Part shown: positions 11,179 to 20,302 of the stretch, one piece after another
How the letters are laid out: every line of letters begins with the position of its first letter
Position numbering within the stretch: position 1 is the first letter of the stretch
Assembly: GCA_032718475.1 (NCBI GenBank)
Contig: JAUCBJ010007697.1
Coordinates: 1-47,500, forward strand
Direction: 5' to 3'
DNA from: Nemertoderma westbladi
Taxonomy: Eukaryota > Xenacoelomorpha > Nemertodermatida > Nemertodermatidae
Length of the DNA: 47,500 bases
The notes under the pieces: model-generated
The model's input: the letters and a program-made list of their open reading frames with translations, nothing else
The model's database searches: none
Told to the model about the DNA's origin: nothing
Made by a program: the position numbers and the translations under genes

Positions 11179-11622
11179 TCACACATCGGTGATTGGCCGG
11201 ATGCCACCGAAAATCTTCGTAAATGCTAGCAGATTGGCTCCGAAGTAAGTTGGTCCAATTTTATCTGGAACTTTCCCGGCGTGTGTTATGCCAATGAATT
11301 TCGCGACGGCACCCAGAAGACGATTTCCAGACACCCCAGAGGTGGGGCCGGTGAGATCTTTTAATATCTGAGGTCTCATATCGTCGAGCCTGCCGGCGCT
11401 GTCACTGGGGAATGAGGCTATTTGGTTCCTGGCATCCGATGTAGTGCAAGGTGGTGGAACAGATTCTGTAGGAGGAGCCGGTTGAGCTCGGTCATCGGGT
11501 CGAGGTGGGTGTTTAAGTCGTAGTAACTCACTGGTTTGTGGGTTGTGCGGTGCCATTGAATCAGCCGAGGAGGCGAGGGGTATGGCTCCCTTCACATCCC
11601 CGTCTTCAATTTTTTCCGCCAC
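11179..11622 (-). pseudogene. LINE pre-RT and RT N-terminal segment
   Basis: This frame has a Pro-rich linker and then SFPSDSAGRLDDMRPQILKD and FGANLLAFTKIFGGIRPITDV. Those are the conserved blocks that open the reverse transcriptase of REL-type LINEs (usually SAGGLDGxRPQHLKD and GGIRPIxxG). It stops right after the GGIRPI block, where the downstream RT frame continues after a frameshift. It belongs to the same element as the frames on either side. Confidence 0.7.
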
Positions 11623-11842
11623 AGAAGTTGCGAGACGGGCTAGTTCGTCCCTCTTATTATATGGTTTGCGAATTAGGGTTTTTGGGTCTGATGGAAATTC
11701 CTTGAGGTCTCGGAAGCCGTTGATACGCCGGTTGATCTGCGAGGCTAAAGATCCCTGGTGTCGACGGCCACCCCGTTTGGGAGCTTCTAGACAGTAATGG
11801 CTGACAAGGAGTAACTTCTTCCACGCTATGATATTTGTTTTA

Positions 11843-12307
11843 TTATATTTTTTTTATGTTATCTGTGATTGATGATAAAACATCAGAGTAAAGGTTAGCA
11901 AGGTTGTTCCTTGATGCCTTTGGTACTCGTTTTAGCTGCCTGGTCCTGTTTATCAGAATGAGATTCAAAATATCCCTTGCATCTTCATCGGATTCGTTGT
12001 GTGATGGTACCTGTGATAGATTAGGTGATGGTTGTCGGGCACTGGGTCTGGGATCTCCAGAACTAGGGCACCTGCGAGATCTAGGGCCGTGAACTCTTAT
12101 TGTATCGTTCGTGTTGACTGCGACCATTTTACCACAGCTTGGGCAGGTGCACTGAGATCCTCCAGCCCGAGGCAGTTGACTGCTTTGGCTGATATCGTTA
12201 TCCGGGTTAGAGTTGGAGCATGACTCAAGCTGGTGGAGGAGGTACTCTCGAAATACCTGGATGGAGTCGTCATTAATTCCACTGAGTGACCCTCCCTCAA
12301 TGCTCAT
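11843..12307 (-). pseudogene. LINE N-terminal zinc-finger segment
   Basis: This 154-codon frame begins with the first Met of the element. At residues ~53-80 it carries a finger C-T-C-P-S-C-G-K...RVHGPRSRRCP, a DNA-binding module found at the N-terminus of some REL-type LINEs. A basic stretch (RVPKASRNNLANLYSDVLSSI) follows; in related elements this leads into the segment before RT. The stop at 11843 and the shifted frame that continues leftward mark a frameshift. Confidence 0.65.
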
Positions 12308-12310
12308 CTT

Positions 12311-12748
12311 TGCGAATCGGCATAAGTAGACATTTTTATTAATATTAATTAATTTTAATTAAAACCACTCTCTTACTGTATATCTATTGGGGCGGAAAAA
12401 TGGAGTTTAATTCGTGATGGGAAGGAAAAACTGGTCTATAAAAGTTAATTTAATATTGTTTGAAGGGATCCTATTGGTATGTCAATTTACATAATTTATA
12501 TGCAATTTAATTTAAATTTAGAAAATAATTTTGTTACAAAAAAATAACGCGGAAGTGTGCCGCCTTTTAAGGTATGATAAGTAATATAATATGATTATGC
12601 TCTATATATAAAAATCTCTGGTACGACAAGAAAATAAGCCTTCTTGGTCGGTCTGATGAAATATATTTTTCTTGGTTCTTGGTGGTACAAATTTAGGGAG
12701 TTTATCTTTGGTACGCAAAGAGTTAACTAATTATATTTTTTCATGCAG
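12311..12748. other. Intron sequence of the penta-EF-hand gene, AT-rich
   Basis: No coding signal is visible. The stretch separates the 5' end of the minus-strand LINE from the acceptor site at 12747-12748. Confidence 0.4.
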
Positions 12749-12877
12749 CAATTTAGTTTGGAAACATGTCGACTCATGATTTCAATGTTAGATAGGGATT
12801 TATCGCACATGATGGGGTTTAATGAGTTCAAAGAATTATGGAACGCGTTAAATCAATGGAAGAATACCTTTATGCAG
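12749..12877 (+). CDS. Penta-EF-hand protein (sorcin/grancalcin group), penultimate exon
   Basis: Sorcin-type proteins bind calcium through five EF-hands, dimerise through the fifth, and move to membranes where they modulate channels and exchangers. This exon is preceded by TTTTTCATGCAG and followed by the donor GTATAA. It encodes 43 residues in phase 0. The segment [16 protein letters not shown] closely follows the family pattern and leads into the EF2 loop [12 protein letters not shown], followed by [12 protein letters not shown], the helix linking EF2 to EF3. The loop has His where Gly is usual at position 6. It splices in frame to 14772. The upstream exons (N-terminal Gly/Pro region, EF1) were not found in the 12.7 kb to the left. 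That stretch is full of retrotransposons, so they may lie beyond the window. Confidence 0.88.
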
Positions 12878-13147
12878 GTATAATAAGATTTTATGACTCA
12901 CTACTGTAGTTCTTTATTATTATTGTTATTGTACAGTAGGCCTCAGCCTACAACTACTGATGTATATAATACTTCATAACACTATTGTTTTGAAACGGTG
13001 TATTATTTCATTACTCTGTATTACTTTATTACAGTGTACTACAGTACTTTATACACTGCATTTCTTTATTACAATGGATTACACTGTAATGTAATATACA
13101 CTACTATTAATTTACACTGCATACAGCATCAATTTATTATTATTTAA

Positions 13148-13725
13148 GGGGGGGGGGGGGGGGGGGGGGTTAGCACCCCCCTATTTTGCAAATTGACAAA
13201 AAGTTTTTTTGTTCTATCATATGCCAAATTTAATGGAGATTTCAAATCTGCAAGCAGTTTTCTCATATCTTTTCTCAAACTCAAGTTATTACCCAAAACG
13301 TAAGAGCTGGTCTGAGTTTTGAAAACCCTTCGAGCAGCACTATATAATACAGTTGTAAGGGGCCCTTTTCGCAAAAAAGGCTCTCACGGTACAGATACTT
13401 TTTTGGGGCCTTTTTGTTCTAAAAAGGCTCCAGAGCATTTGTGGCAAAATTTGTTCAGAAGAATTGGATGCAGGGTGTTTCTGAACCTATATTCCAAATT
13501 TCGACAAATTTCAACAAATATTGGTGGAGAAATAGCCCTTGGCGCAAAAAGGCACTTTTGGCCATTACGGAACCATTTTGGGGCCAATTTTAAAAATATT
13601 TGGTTTGGTTATTCTCAAACAGTCCAGACGATGTTTAGCAGCTCAAAAAATAATTTTCACCCAATTTTATGGTCCAGAGACACAAAAATGTGAGGTTCAA
13701 TTTGGGGGTGCTACCCCCCCCCCCC
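13148..13725. mobile_element. TTAA-flanked MITE with poly-G ends (piggyBac-like)
   Basis: The 578-bp unit is bounded on both sides by TTAA (13144-13147 and 13726-13729). The left end is 22 G followed by TTAGCA and CCCCCC. The right end, read inward, is 12 G followed by TAGCA and CCCCC. TTAA duplication and G-rich termini are the signature of piggyBac-type transposition (established for that superfamily). Assignment here is inference because there is no transposase. It lies in the last intron of the penta-EF-hand gene. Confidence 0.7.
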
Positions 13726-13774
13726 TTAATAATAATAGTCATAATTTAATGTTATTATTAAATAGTCACACAAC

Positions 13775-14205
13775 GTCGCGTTTCGATACGGCCTCACGCG
13801 GCCAGGCTTCCCGGCGAAGTGCGAGGGGTGTGGGGAGCCGTTTACGACAACCCACGCCCTAAACTGCAAGTCGGGGGTCTTGATAATAAGGCGGCACGAT
13901 GAGGTACGTGACGTCTTTGGGGACCTCATTGCCTCTGCATTTGGGGGCGCATGCGTCCAGCGCGAGGTTACCCTGGCGTCCGATTACCTGGACAGAAGGG
14001 GCCGCTAGGTATGGGGGGAGTTAGGGCGGATCTCTTGGCGAGGGGAGTCTGGATCGAGCAGAGGGTGAGTTCGGATGCGGTTCGCGCTCCTCCACTCAAA
14101 CTCCCTTTGTCTGCGTGGTGGCCGGCGACCTTAGAGGGCGCTGGGCTTTGGGGATGGTGCGGGTCAGCGAGGCAATGACCCCCGGATATTAACCCCCGGG
14201 ACACA
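13775..14205 (+). mobile_element. 3' fragment of another REL-type LINE
   Basis: The + strand encodes FRYGLTRPGFPAKCEGCGEP, TTTHALNC and RRHDEVRDVFGD. This is the CxxC...HxxxxC finger and RHxxxRD block found near the C-terminus of REL-type LINEs. It is followed, after a stop at about 14007 and frameshifts, by RADLLARGVWI and an ALGFGDGAG tail. The block is GC-rich against AT-rich intron. It starts immediately after the poly-G MITE, ends near 14205 before an AT-rich tail, and is 5'-truncated. Confidence 0.6.
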
Positions 14206-14771
14206 ATTGTATTATAATTGTATTATTAAATAATTAATCTAAGAAATATATTTTAATTCTTAATCTAGAACTATGTGTGATTGTGTTGTTTTTAGCAAAT
14301 GACTTATCGCCCCTACCACTTGGTAATTATTGTTCTATATTCTATAACTGAAATTTCGAGACTGTGTTGTGTTAGTTATATAATATCTAAAGATTTATAT
14401 ATATTAGTATGATTTGAAGCTATCTGCAAGCTTTTATTAATTTATATAGATATTTTCTAAAGAATAAACAATTTGGGCACAGTACAACCTGACTGGCGAA
14501 ATATATATATAGAAACAATGTGATCCAGTCTCCTATCAAAAATGAAACCTAACTACAAATAAATACTTTAATAACTGCACGAATAACTATCCTATATATT
14601 AGGATAGTTTCTATACTTAGGTTAGTTTCTATACTGGTTCTACTAGGATAGTTATATTAGGATAGTTATATTAGGATTTTATATAGATATTTTCTAAAGA
14701 TATATCTATACTAGTATAAGTAAATAAGAACTGAATTATATCACTTTATTATACCTTATTATTTCATATAG
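14206..14771. other. AT-rich intron sequence with short internal repeats
   Basis: There is no gene here. TATAGATATTTTCTAAAGA occurs at about 14447 and again at about 14682. Between them is a short tandem motif around TAGGATAGTT (14590-14670). The stretch ends in the acceptor TTTCATATAG. Confidence 0.5.
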
Positions 14772-15035
14772 TGGGATCGAGACCGTAGCAATATGGTTGA
14801 TACTTTGGAATTCGAGTCGGCGATGAAAGCTTTCGGCTACAGTCTGAATCCCAAGACGATGACAGTTCTACTCCACCGCTACGCCAAGAACGGAAGAATG
14901 AAGTTAGACGATTTTATCTCCTGCTGCGTTCGGCTTCGGGCCTTTGACGATGCGTTTAAACGCTGCAGTACGGGGCAGGAAGGCACCACCACATTCCAAT
15001 ACGACGATTTCATACAAACAACTATGAATCTATAA
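14772..15035 (+). CDS. Penta-EF-hand protein (sorcin/grancalcin group), last exon
   Basis: This exon joins in phase 0 to the exon ending at 12877 and encodes 87 residues to a TAA stop. It opens with W-D-R-D-R-S-N-M-V-D-T-L-E, a canonical EF3 loop (Asp1, Asp3, Ser5, Glu12) with Asn at position 6. It then runs through the EF4 region (NPKTMTVLLHRYAKNGRMKLDDFISCCVRL) and the EF5 dimerisation region (FDDAFKRCSTGQEG...YDDFIQTTMNL). The length and order match the C-terminal half of sorcin, grancalcin and peflin-type proteins. The end (YDDFIQ-x-x-M) is most like sorcin/grancalcin. EF4 and EF5 lack good calcium ligands, as is normal in this family. The exon structure looks intact, so the gene may be functional despite the transposon-filled intron. 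Confidence 0.9.
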   Translation, partial: WDRDRSNMVDTLEFESAMKAFGYSLNPKTMTVLLHRYAKNGRMKLDDFISCCVRLRAFDDAFKRCSTGQEGTTTFQYDDFIQTTMNL

Positions 15036-16039
15036 ATTGTATTGCGCAATTAAACTTAAACGATAGGAAATACAATGGTTGAGGTTTATGAATAATCGGG
15101 TAACGGTATGTCTTACATTTATTTTAATATACATTTTCATGTGGAGCGGATCATAAAGATAGTCTGCATTTATTTTATTATAATTTGTATACAGGGCGGC
15201 GTCATGCAGATGGTGTGTTTACTCGTACCGTATACCGTTAGCGGTGATGGCGTGGTTGACAAGGAAGGGTCTACACTGAAACTATAAAGAGTTATAGAGT
15301 TAATATAGAGAACTTATTTTAGAACAAAAACTACAAGAACCGACAGAGTAAACCTCTAAGATGAACTTAATAATAACTTCGAAGTGAAAATTCAATTCAA
15401 ATATCCCGCCCGTGAAACTTTGAGAAGAAAATCGTTAGGGACAGAAAGTTAGGCATATAACATCCAATAAAAAATAGGTATTTAAAACCAGTTCGGATTT
15501 AAGATAATCAAAATACACAACTGAAATGAAATGCCCATATAATTTTGCTTATGCTACAAAAAAGTAATTTTGACAACAAATACCGGGAATATTATATAAT
15601 TAAATTCAAATTTCGATAAATTTTAGAATGTTAGTGACATAAATTGCGCAATAATTTTAGCATACTTTCAAAACTGCCTGCCCCACAGAGTATTTACATT
15701 CTGTTAATAATTTAGTCCTTTTTCTAAGGTATAGTTATCCAACTAAAATCCTGAATAGCAAAAATCCCCATTCAAATACGTAAATTTTTCCCAAAAAAGT
15801 GACGAATTTCTGATGATGCCGCATATTTGAATTACTATTATTATAAACCGTCGTACAGTAGTTTAAATAGGTTAGTTACATTGTACTGAATATTGTGAAA
15901 AATATGAGACCGTAATATTCACGGAAAGATGATAGTAATGGTATTTTCGATTTGGTTCTAAGGTCAGTTGCCCTTACATCTTTACATCGTTTATTAAAGA
16001 TACATCGTACAGTAGCCCTTAATTTTTTATTTTTTTAAA
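15036..16039. other. 3' flank of the penta-EF-hand gene
   Basis: This is AT-rich sequence without open frames. An AATAAA-type signal (CCAATAAAAAATAGG near 15467) could serve 3'-end formation, but no site can be fixed from sequence alone. Confidence 0.35.
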
Positions 16040-17265
16040 TAATGTCTTTGAATCCATGGACATTATGGTGCGATATTAAGAATTGACAGCAATAATGGTG
16101 GTAAGGGAGAACTAGAATTTTGTATAATTTGATTTTTGTTTTGAGCCGCAACTGACCTTTTATTTTCCTAAAACTTGCAATACTAGTGGAAATTTTCTTG
16201 ATTATGTTGTTTATGTGGTCGGTCCAGCTTAGTTTGTTGTTGATTAGAACGCCGAGATATTTAATGCAGTTAGATTGATCAATTATTGAAGCGTTAGTTA
16301 TTTCTAATTTTATTGAGTCTGTGTCATTTGTGGTCCTTGTAGATTTTGGTGATAATAGTAAAAATTATGTTTTATCTGGGTTTAGTTTTAATTTTAGTTT
16401 AGCGAATTAATTTGGTAAGGTTGTGCACATTTTTAGCAAGATCTACAGTGGTGGTTGATGCATTTTGGAGCTGACATAGAGAGCAGTATCATAGGCATAT
16501 TGTATGAGACGGGAATAATTTTTGAAGTTAATTTAGGAATATAAGTAGTGTAAAATGAGAAGAGAAGGGGGCCAAAAAGTGTCCCTTGGGGTACCCCCCG
16601 CTTCTCCATAAGGAATGGGGGAACAGTATCACCTATTTTAACTCGCTGTTGTCTGTCATATAGGTACTTTTTAATCATATTGCAGGCATTTGTTTCGAAA
16701 CTTAGTTTATTTCAATGTGTCAATAGTATTCATGAATACTTATTCTGAATATCATTTATCAAACTGGGTATCATTTCTCAAACCTTTTACTAATGATAGT
16801 CAACGGAAAAATTCGGTACGTAAGAGTGAGGTAAGAGTTCAGAAATCAGAGCGAGCCAGCCAGCACAAACAAACTCAAACTAAACACTGGCGCCACGGTT
16901 TGAGTTAGGTTGCTCCTATTCTGTGAGAGCAGAGTTTTATATAAGGGAGTGGGCCATTAAAGACACAGCTCGTTGCATGAATGCTACAGTGGGGTTTAGG
17001 TGAATTTGAGTTTGGGTTTGAGTAACCCAGACAGGTTTGAGTTAGTACGAGTTGGGAAAGAGAAAAGATTCCCAGTTTGAGAAAGGGTATCTAGAATGAG
17101 ATAGGGACTGTATCACGGTCCAGTGAGTTGAAAGCCTTGCTAAGATCAATAAAGGCCACAGCAACATGCCTGCCACGTTCCGGGTCATAGCGCCAGGCTT
17201 CAGTAGCGTATGCTACTGCATCAGAAGTGGGGAACCTTTTTCGGAAGCCAAATGGGAATGGTGTT
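16040..17265 (-). mobile_element. Jockey/CR1-like LINE reverse transcriptase fragment, interrupted
   Basis: Minus-strand protein traces occur in the right order: FGFRKRFPTSDAVAYATEAW then FIDLSKAFNSLD (17265-17100); YLYDRQQRVKIGD then GVPQGTLFGPLLF (16690-16560); and finally KYLGVLINNKLSWTDHINNI (16290-16190). These are consecutive RT blocks of Jockey/CR1-type LINEs. The catalytic YADD block has been lost to a frameshift. The distance between the first two blocks is about 300 bp too long because of an insertion at roughly 16712-17098. The fragment is dead. Confidence 0.75.
16712..17098. mobile_element. Insertion inside the LINE fragment, MITE-like
   Basis: This segment has no coding potential and splits the RT frame. 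Near its two ends it carries inverted matches around TCAAACTGGG.ATC (about 16760-16785 and 17065-17090). It contains several TTTGAG/CTCAAA motifs. The exact ends and target duplication were not resolved. Confidence 0.4.
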
Positions 17266-18933
17266 AAAATGTTATTACGTGAGAGGTTAGTTCGATTTGT
17301 GCGACTAGTATTTTTTTTTGAATATTTTAGCTATTGGGTGTGTGACTACTATCAGTTTCACTACTATCAGCTGGGTATCTGTGGGATTATTTCACTATTA
17401 GGTAGCTATTTGTAATTAGTACTACGTAAAAATCTTTCAAAAATCCGACGTATTTGCCTTGATTTATAGTTCGTTGTATTTTGCATATCACCTACTCTAG
17501 TTATAATTTGGCATGGGTTTCTATTGGCGCAGTAGCCCAGTAGGTTAAGGCGCAGGTTACATCCTAGGTAGATTGTGTCGGACAGATTAGTTGGGCCAAT
17601 CGTAGGGCATTTGATAATTTATTGATCCAATGTGCACTCATAGAATGTGGTAGAATGTTCTAGTGGATTCCATGCTTAGGATTTCCTATATAAGGTGCCG
17701 TTTGTCCTTCGGTTATCACTATTATTAAGTCTCATTAGCCTGGACTTGCTAATCTTACGCTATAACTTTGTCATTAGTTAATTTGTAAAGTTTTAGTTTA
17801 ATTTCGATAAATCTTTGTCATTTACGTTAAAATATACTGCAAACTCAGAACATGTAGCTTTTAGCTTATCTACCTTGAACAGCCAAACGCTTTGGGGAAT
17901 GGCTGCCTAAACCTTTAGGCCACAGCAACGCAAGGGAAAGGGCTGTCCACGACGCATAAAGGAGCCCGCACTATCTTCGCCCACACCCATTTGGAAGCAT
18001 GCCTTATTGCCTGAGTACGCCCATGTCAGAGGAGGTAAGACTTTGTTTGACGCTGAGTTGTGAATATAGGAGGAGAGAGCCCTTTTGACGTCAGTTTGTA
18101 AGTATTGCGCCTACAGCGTGTGACTAGCTTATTCGAGTAGCTAGCGGCCGGTATTGTAATTTTGATTAAAATCACCAAAACCTAGTCTAACAGCGATACA
18201 CCAAAATTGTTTTATCGTAACACACACACACACACACATGCGTCTTGAGATCTAATGATTTACAGATAGGTTATTATTATTTGTAGAGGTATTTGGTATT
18301 TGTTTATTCAGGCACCAGGGCACCCTTTTGACTGTCTTTTCCTGTCGGCAGTATTGTTTCTTACGCTAGTATTGTTGACCCGCTAGCTCGTATATACCCA
18401 TATAAATCACACCGCGGCAAGTTTACAGTATTTTAGGTCCATTAGCGATAGTTAGGATTCGCTACGCGGGGATTGTTTTGCCGTGAGTTTGGTCTGTATC
18501 TGTAGACTGTACATCTGCCTCACTGGTTAGAGGCCGGGCATCCTGTTTGTCTAGTTCGCCCGGGCATTTGACTCGCCCACGTATTAGAATAGACATCAGG
18601 TTCCGTTCCTCGCCAGTAGTAGTTTGTGTACTTAGTATCTGTTTATTTAGACACCCTGGACTGGGATTTATTGTCAGATACTGTACGAGCCCGTATACAC
18701 TACTAGATCCCACAGTAAGGTACTTCGTTACTAGGATCTGGTAGGCGGTATACTACTGGACTTTACAGTAACAGTTGATGCTTGCTTACTCTCTGGGATA
18801 GAGTGACTGAGTAAACACAACCTTACTAAACTTGGCACTAGTTTTAGCAAGTCGTTAGACTTGATTATTATTACTGTAAGAAAAAAAGGCTACTGACTAC
18901 TGGCTACTGACCTAGAGCAAAATCGGCTTTAAC
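17266..18933. other. Intergenic DNA, no gene seen
   Basis: No convincing coding frame is present. The stretch includes a possible promoter-like part (CTATATAAGG near 17690) that could be an old LTR, but no partner copy is present in the window. A short (CA)n run lies at 18220-18238. Confidence 0.35.
18220..18238. repeat. (CA)n microsatellite
   Basis: About nine AC/CA dinucleotides occur in a row. Confidence 0.85.
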
Positions 18934-20230
18934 GATTTTGATGAAATTTTGCATGGACCATGAAAATGGATTTCTAAGGGTACTTGTGAAATCGCGGTTT
19001 AAATTGAAACATCTCAACTTGTTTTATTTCGAAAAATAGCCCTAAAACACGAAAATTGCCATAGATATAGATAGGCGCAATGATAAAACACCAGCTGGCG
19101 CTCATGAAAAATATATAGAGATGGCCTGGTAATGCATTCAATAGGAAGGGCAACTAACAAAGAAGTACTTTATCTGCCAAGTTTTATTATCACTCTACTC
19201 TACATCCCAGACAGTAATCAAACAAAACATTAACTGGTTTAGCTGGTTATAACAGTCTCAGCTGAATAACTCTTCCCAATGCATCCTTGCTATGTTAATT
19301 AATTGGTGTGCAAGCTAAATGACTGTTAGTTATACACTGTGTTGGCTACACAGTGTATTGTACTATGCTCTCATCGCATTATTTGAAATCTTTGTGCCAA
19401 CATTAATAGGCCTACTGTGGAGGCTGTATGCCTATAAGGCTGAATGTTTACTCAGTCTCATAATGATTCTCCATAAGGCTAACATTATAGTTTGAAATAT
19501 AAAAATATGTTATAATAATAATATAATTGTTGTATTTAATTAATATCGTGGTTTACATTGAACAGTGTAAATTGTTAATCGCGGTTTACATTGAAACATC
19601 TAAACTTGTTAAATTTATTACAAAAATAAGAACGAATTTTCCTTATCACTTCTTGTGCGCGATTGTATTGAATTCCTGACAACTGCTGTTATTATTATTA
19701 ATCAATTGACACCTCGACTCCTCTCTGAGACACCGACTACTCTATCCGATAGAATAAAATAATCATTTCGCTAGCTGCTCTCTATCTTCTATAATCACAA
19801 CAGCTTTTATAATTCATGAGATGATTACAACGTAATAATTATAGTTTGAAGTTGTCTAGAAAATTTTTCGTACACCACCGGGACTACCCTCACACTAATT
19901 TATTATCAGACAGAACAAAAAGCTTTTACTTGACTCGTACTGTCTCCTACGACTTGCTTCACGGGCCGCTAGGCCCGTCTTTAGTAATATATATATATCT
20001 CTGCAGTTTGGGCCTATTCAATAGTAGCATTCATTACTAGACCCTCTCTATCATTTCTTTTTCATGAGCACACCAGCTGGTGTTTTTATCATTGCGCCTA
20101 TGGCAATTTTCGTGTTGGGGCTATTTTTCGAAATAAAAAGTAGTTGAGATGTTTCAATTTAAACCGCGATTTCACAAGTACCCATAGAAATCTATTTTTT
20201 TCATGGTTCATGCAAAATTTCATCAAAATC
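18934..20230. mobile_element. Non-autonomous element with ~175-bp terminal inverted repeats
   Basis: The left arm (18934-19111) and the right arm (20057-20230) are inverted copies of each other with a few mismatches. They begin GATTTTGATGAAATTTTGCA and include ATCGCGGTTTAAATTGAAAC, CGAAAAATAGCCC and CACCAGCTGG. A third, partial copy of the arm (ATCGCGGTTTACATTGAAAC at 19579) lies inside. The ~950-bp interior has no coding frame. No clean target duplication was seen. The right end abuts the 3' end of the RTE-like element through a 44-bp segment that also occurs at 6653-6697. Confidence 0.75.
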
Positions 20231-20302
20231 TGTTCGCGCTTTCAGACCTTTGGCAGTTTAACCCACCAAATTAAGTCGGCATGCTGCATTGCAGCTGCAT
20301 TT

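Larger units (their letters stand above)
9265..12310 (-). mobile_element. Degenerate non-LTR retrotransposon with restriction-like endonuclease
   Basis: Three minus-strand frames together give the order N-terminal CCHC-type zinc finger, linker, reverse transcriptase, CCHC finger and C-terminal endonuclease. This is the architecture of the REL-endonuclease LINE group (R2/NeSL/HERO-like). The frames are separated by frameshifts near 11.65-11.84 kb, 11.17 kb and beyond 9.59 kb. The coding trace ends around 9268 with ASILGTVDSTNNSGLFDILEEH split by another frameshift. The RT active site reads YLDDG. Several core residues are changed, for example QQVDPEGPPLF where QQGDPLGPLLF is usual. The element is dead. 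Confidence 0.8.

Noticed and set aside
13319-13693. 124-codon frame inside the poly-G MITE
   Set aside because: It lies entirely within a MITE bounded by TTAA, has no recognisable domain, and overlaps frames of similar length on the other strand.
17526-17600. tRNA-like A box (TAGCCCAGTAGG) suggesting a SINE
   Set aside because: No B box is found at the right distance and no tRNA fold can be drawn.
17600-17900. Possible solo LTR with a TATA-like box
   Set aside because: No matching second copy, no clear TG...CA ends and no target duplication were seen.
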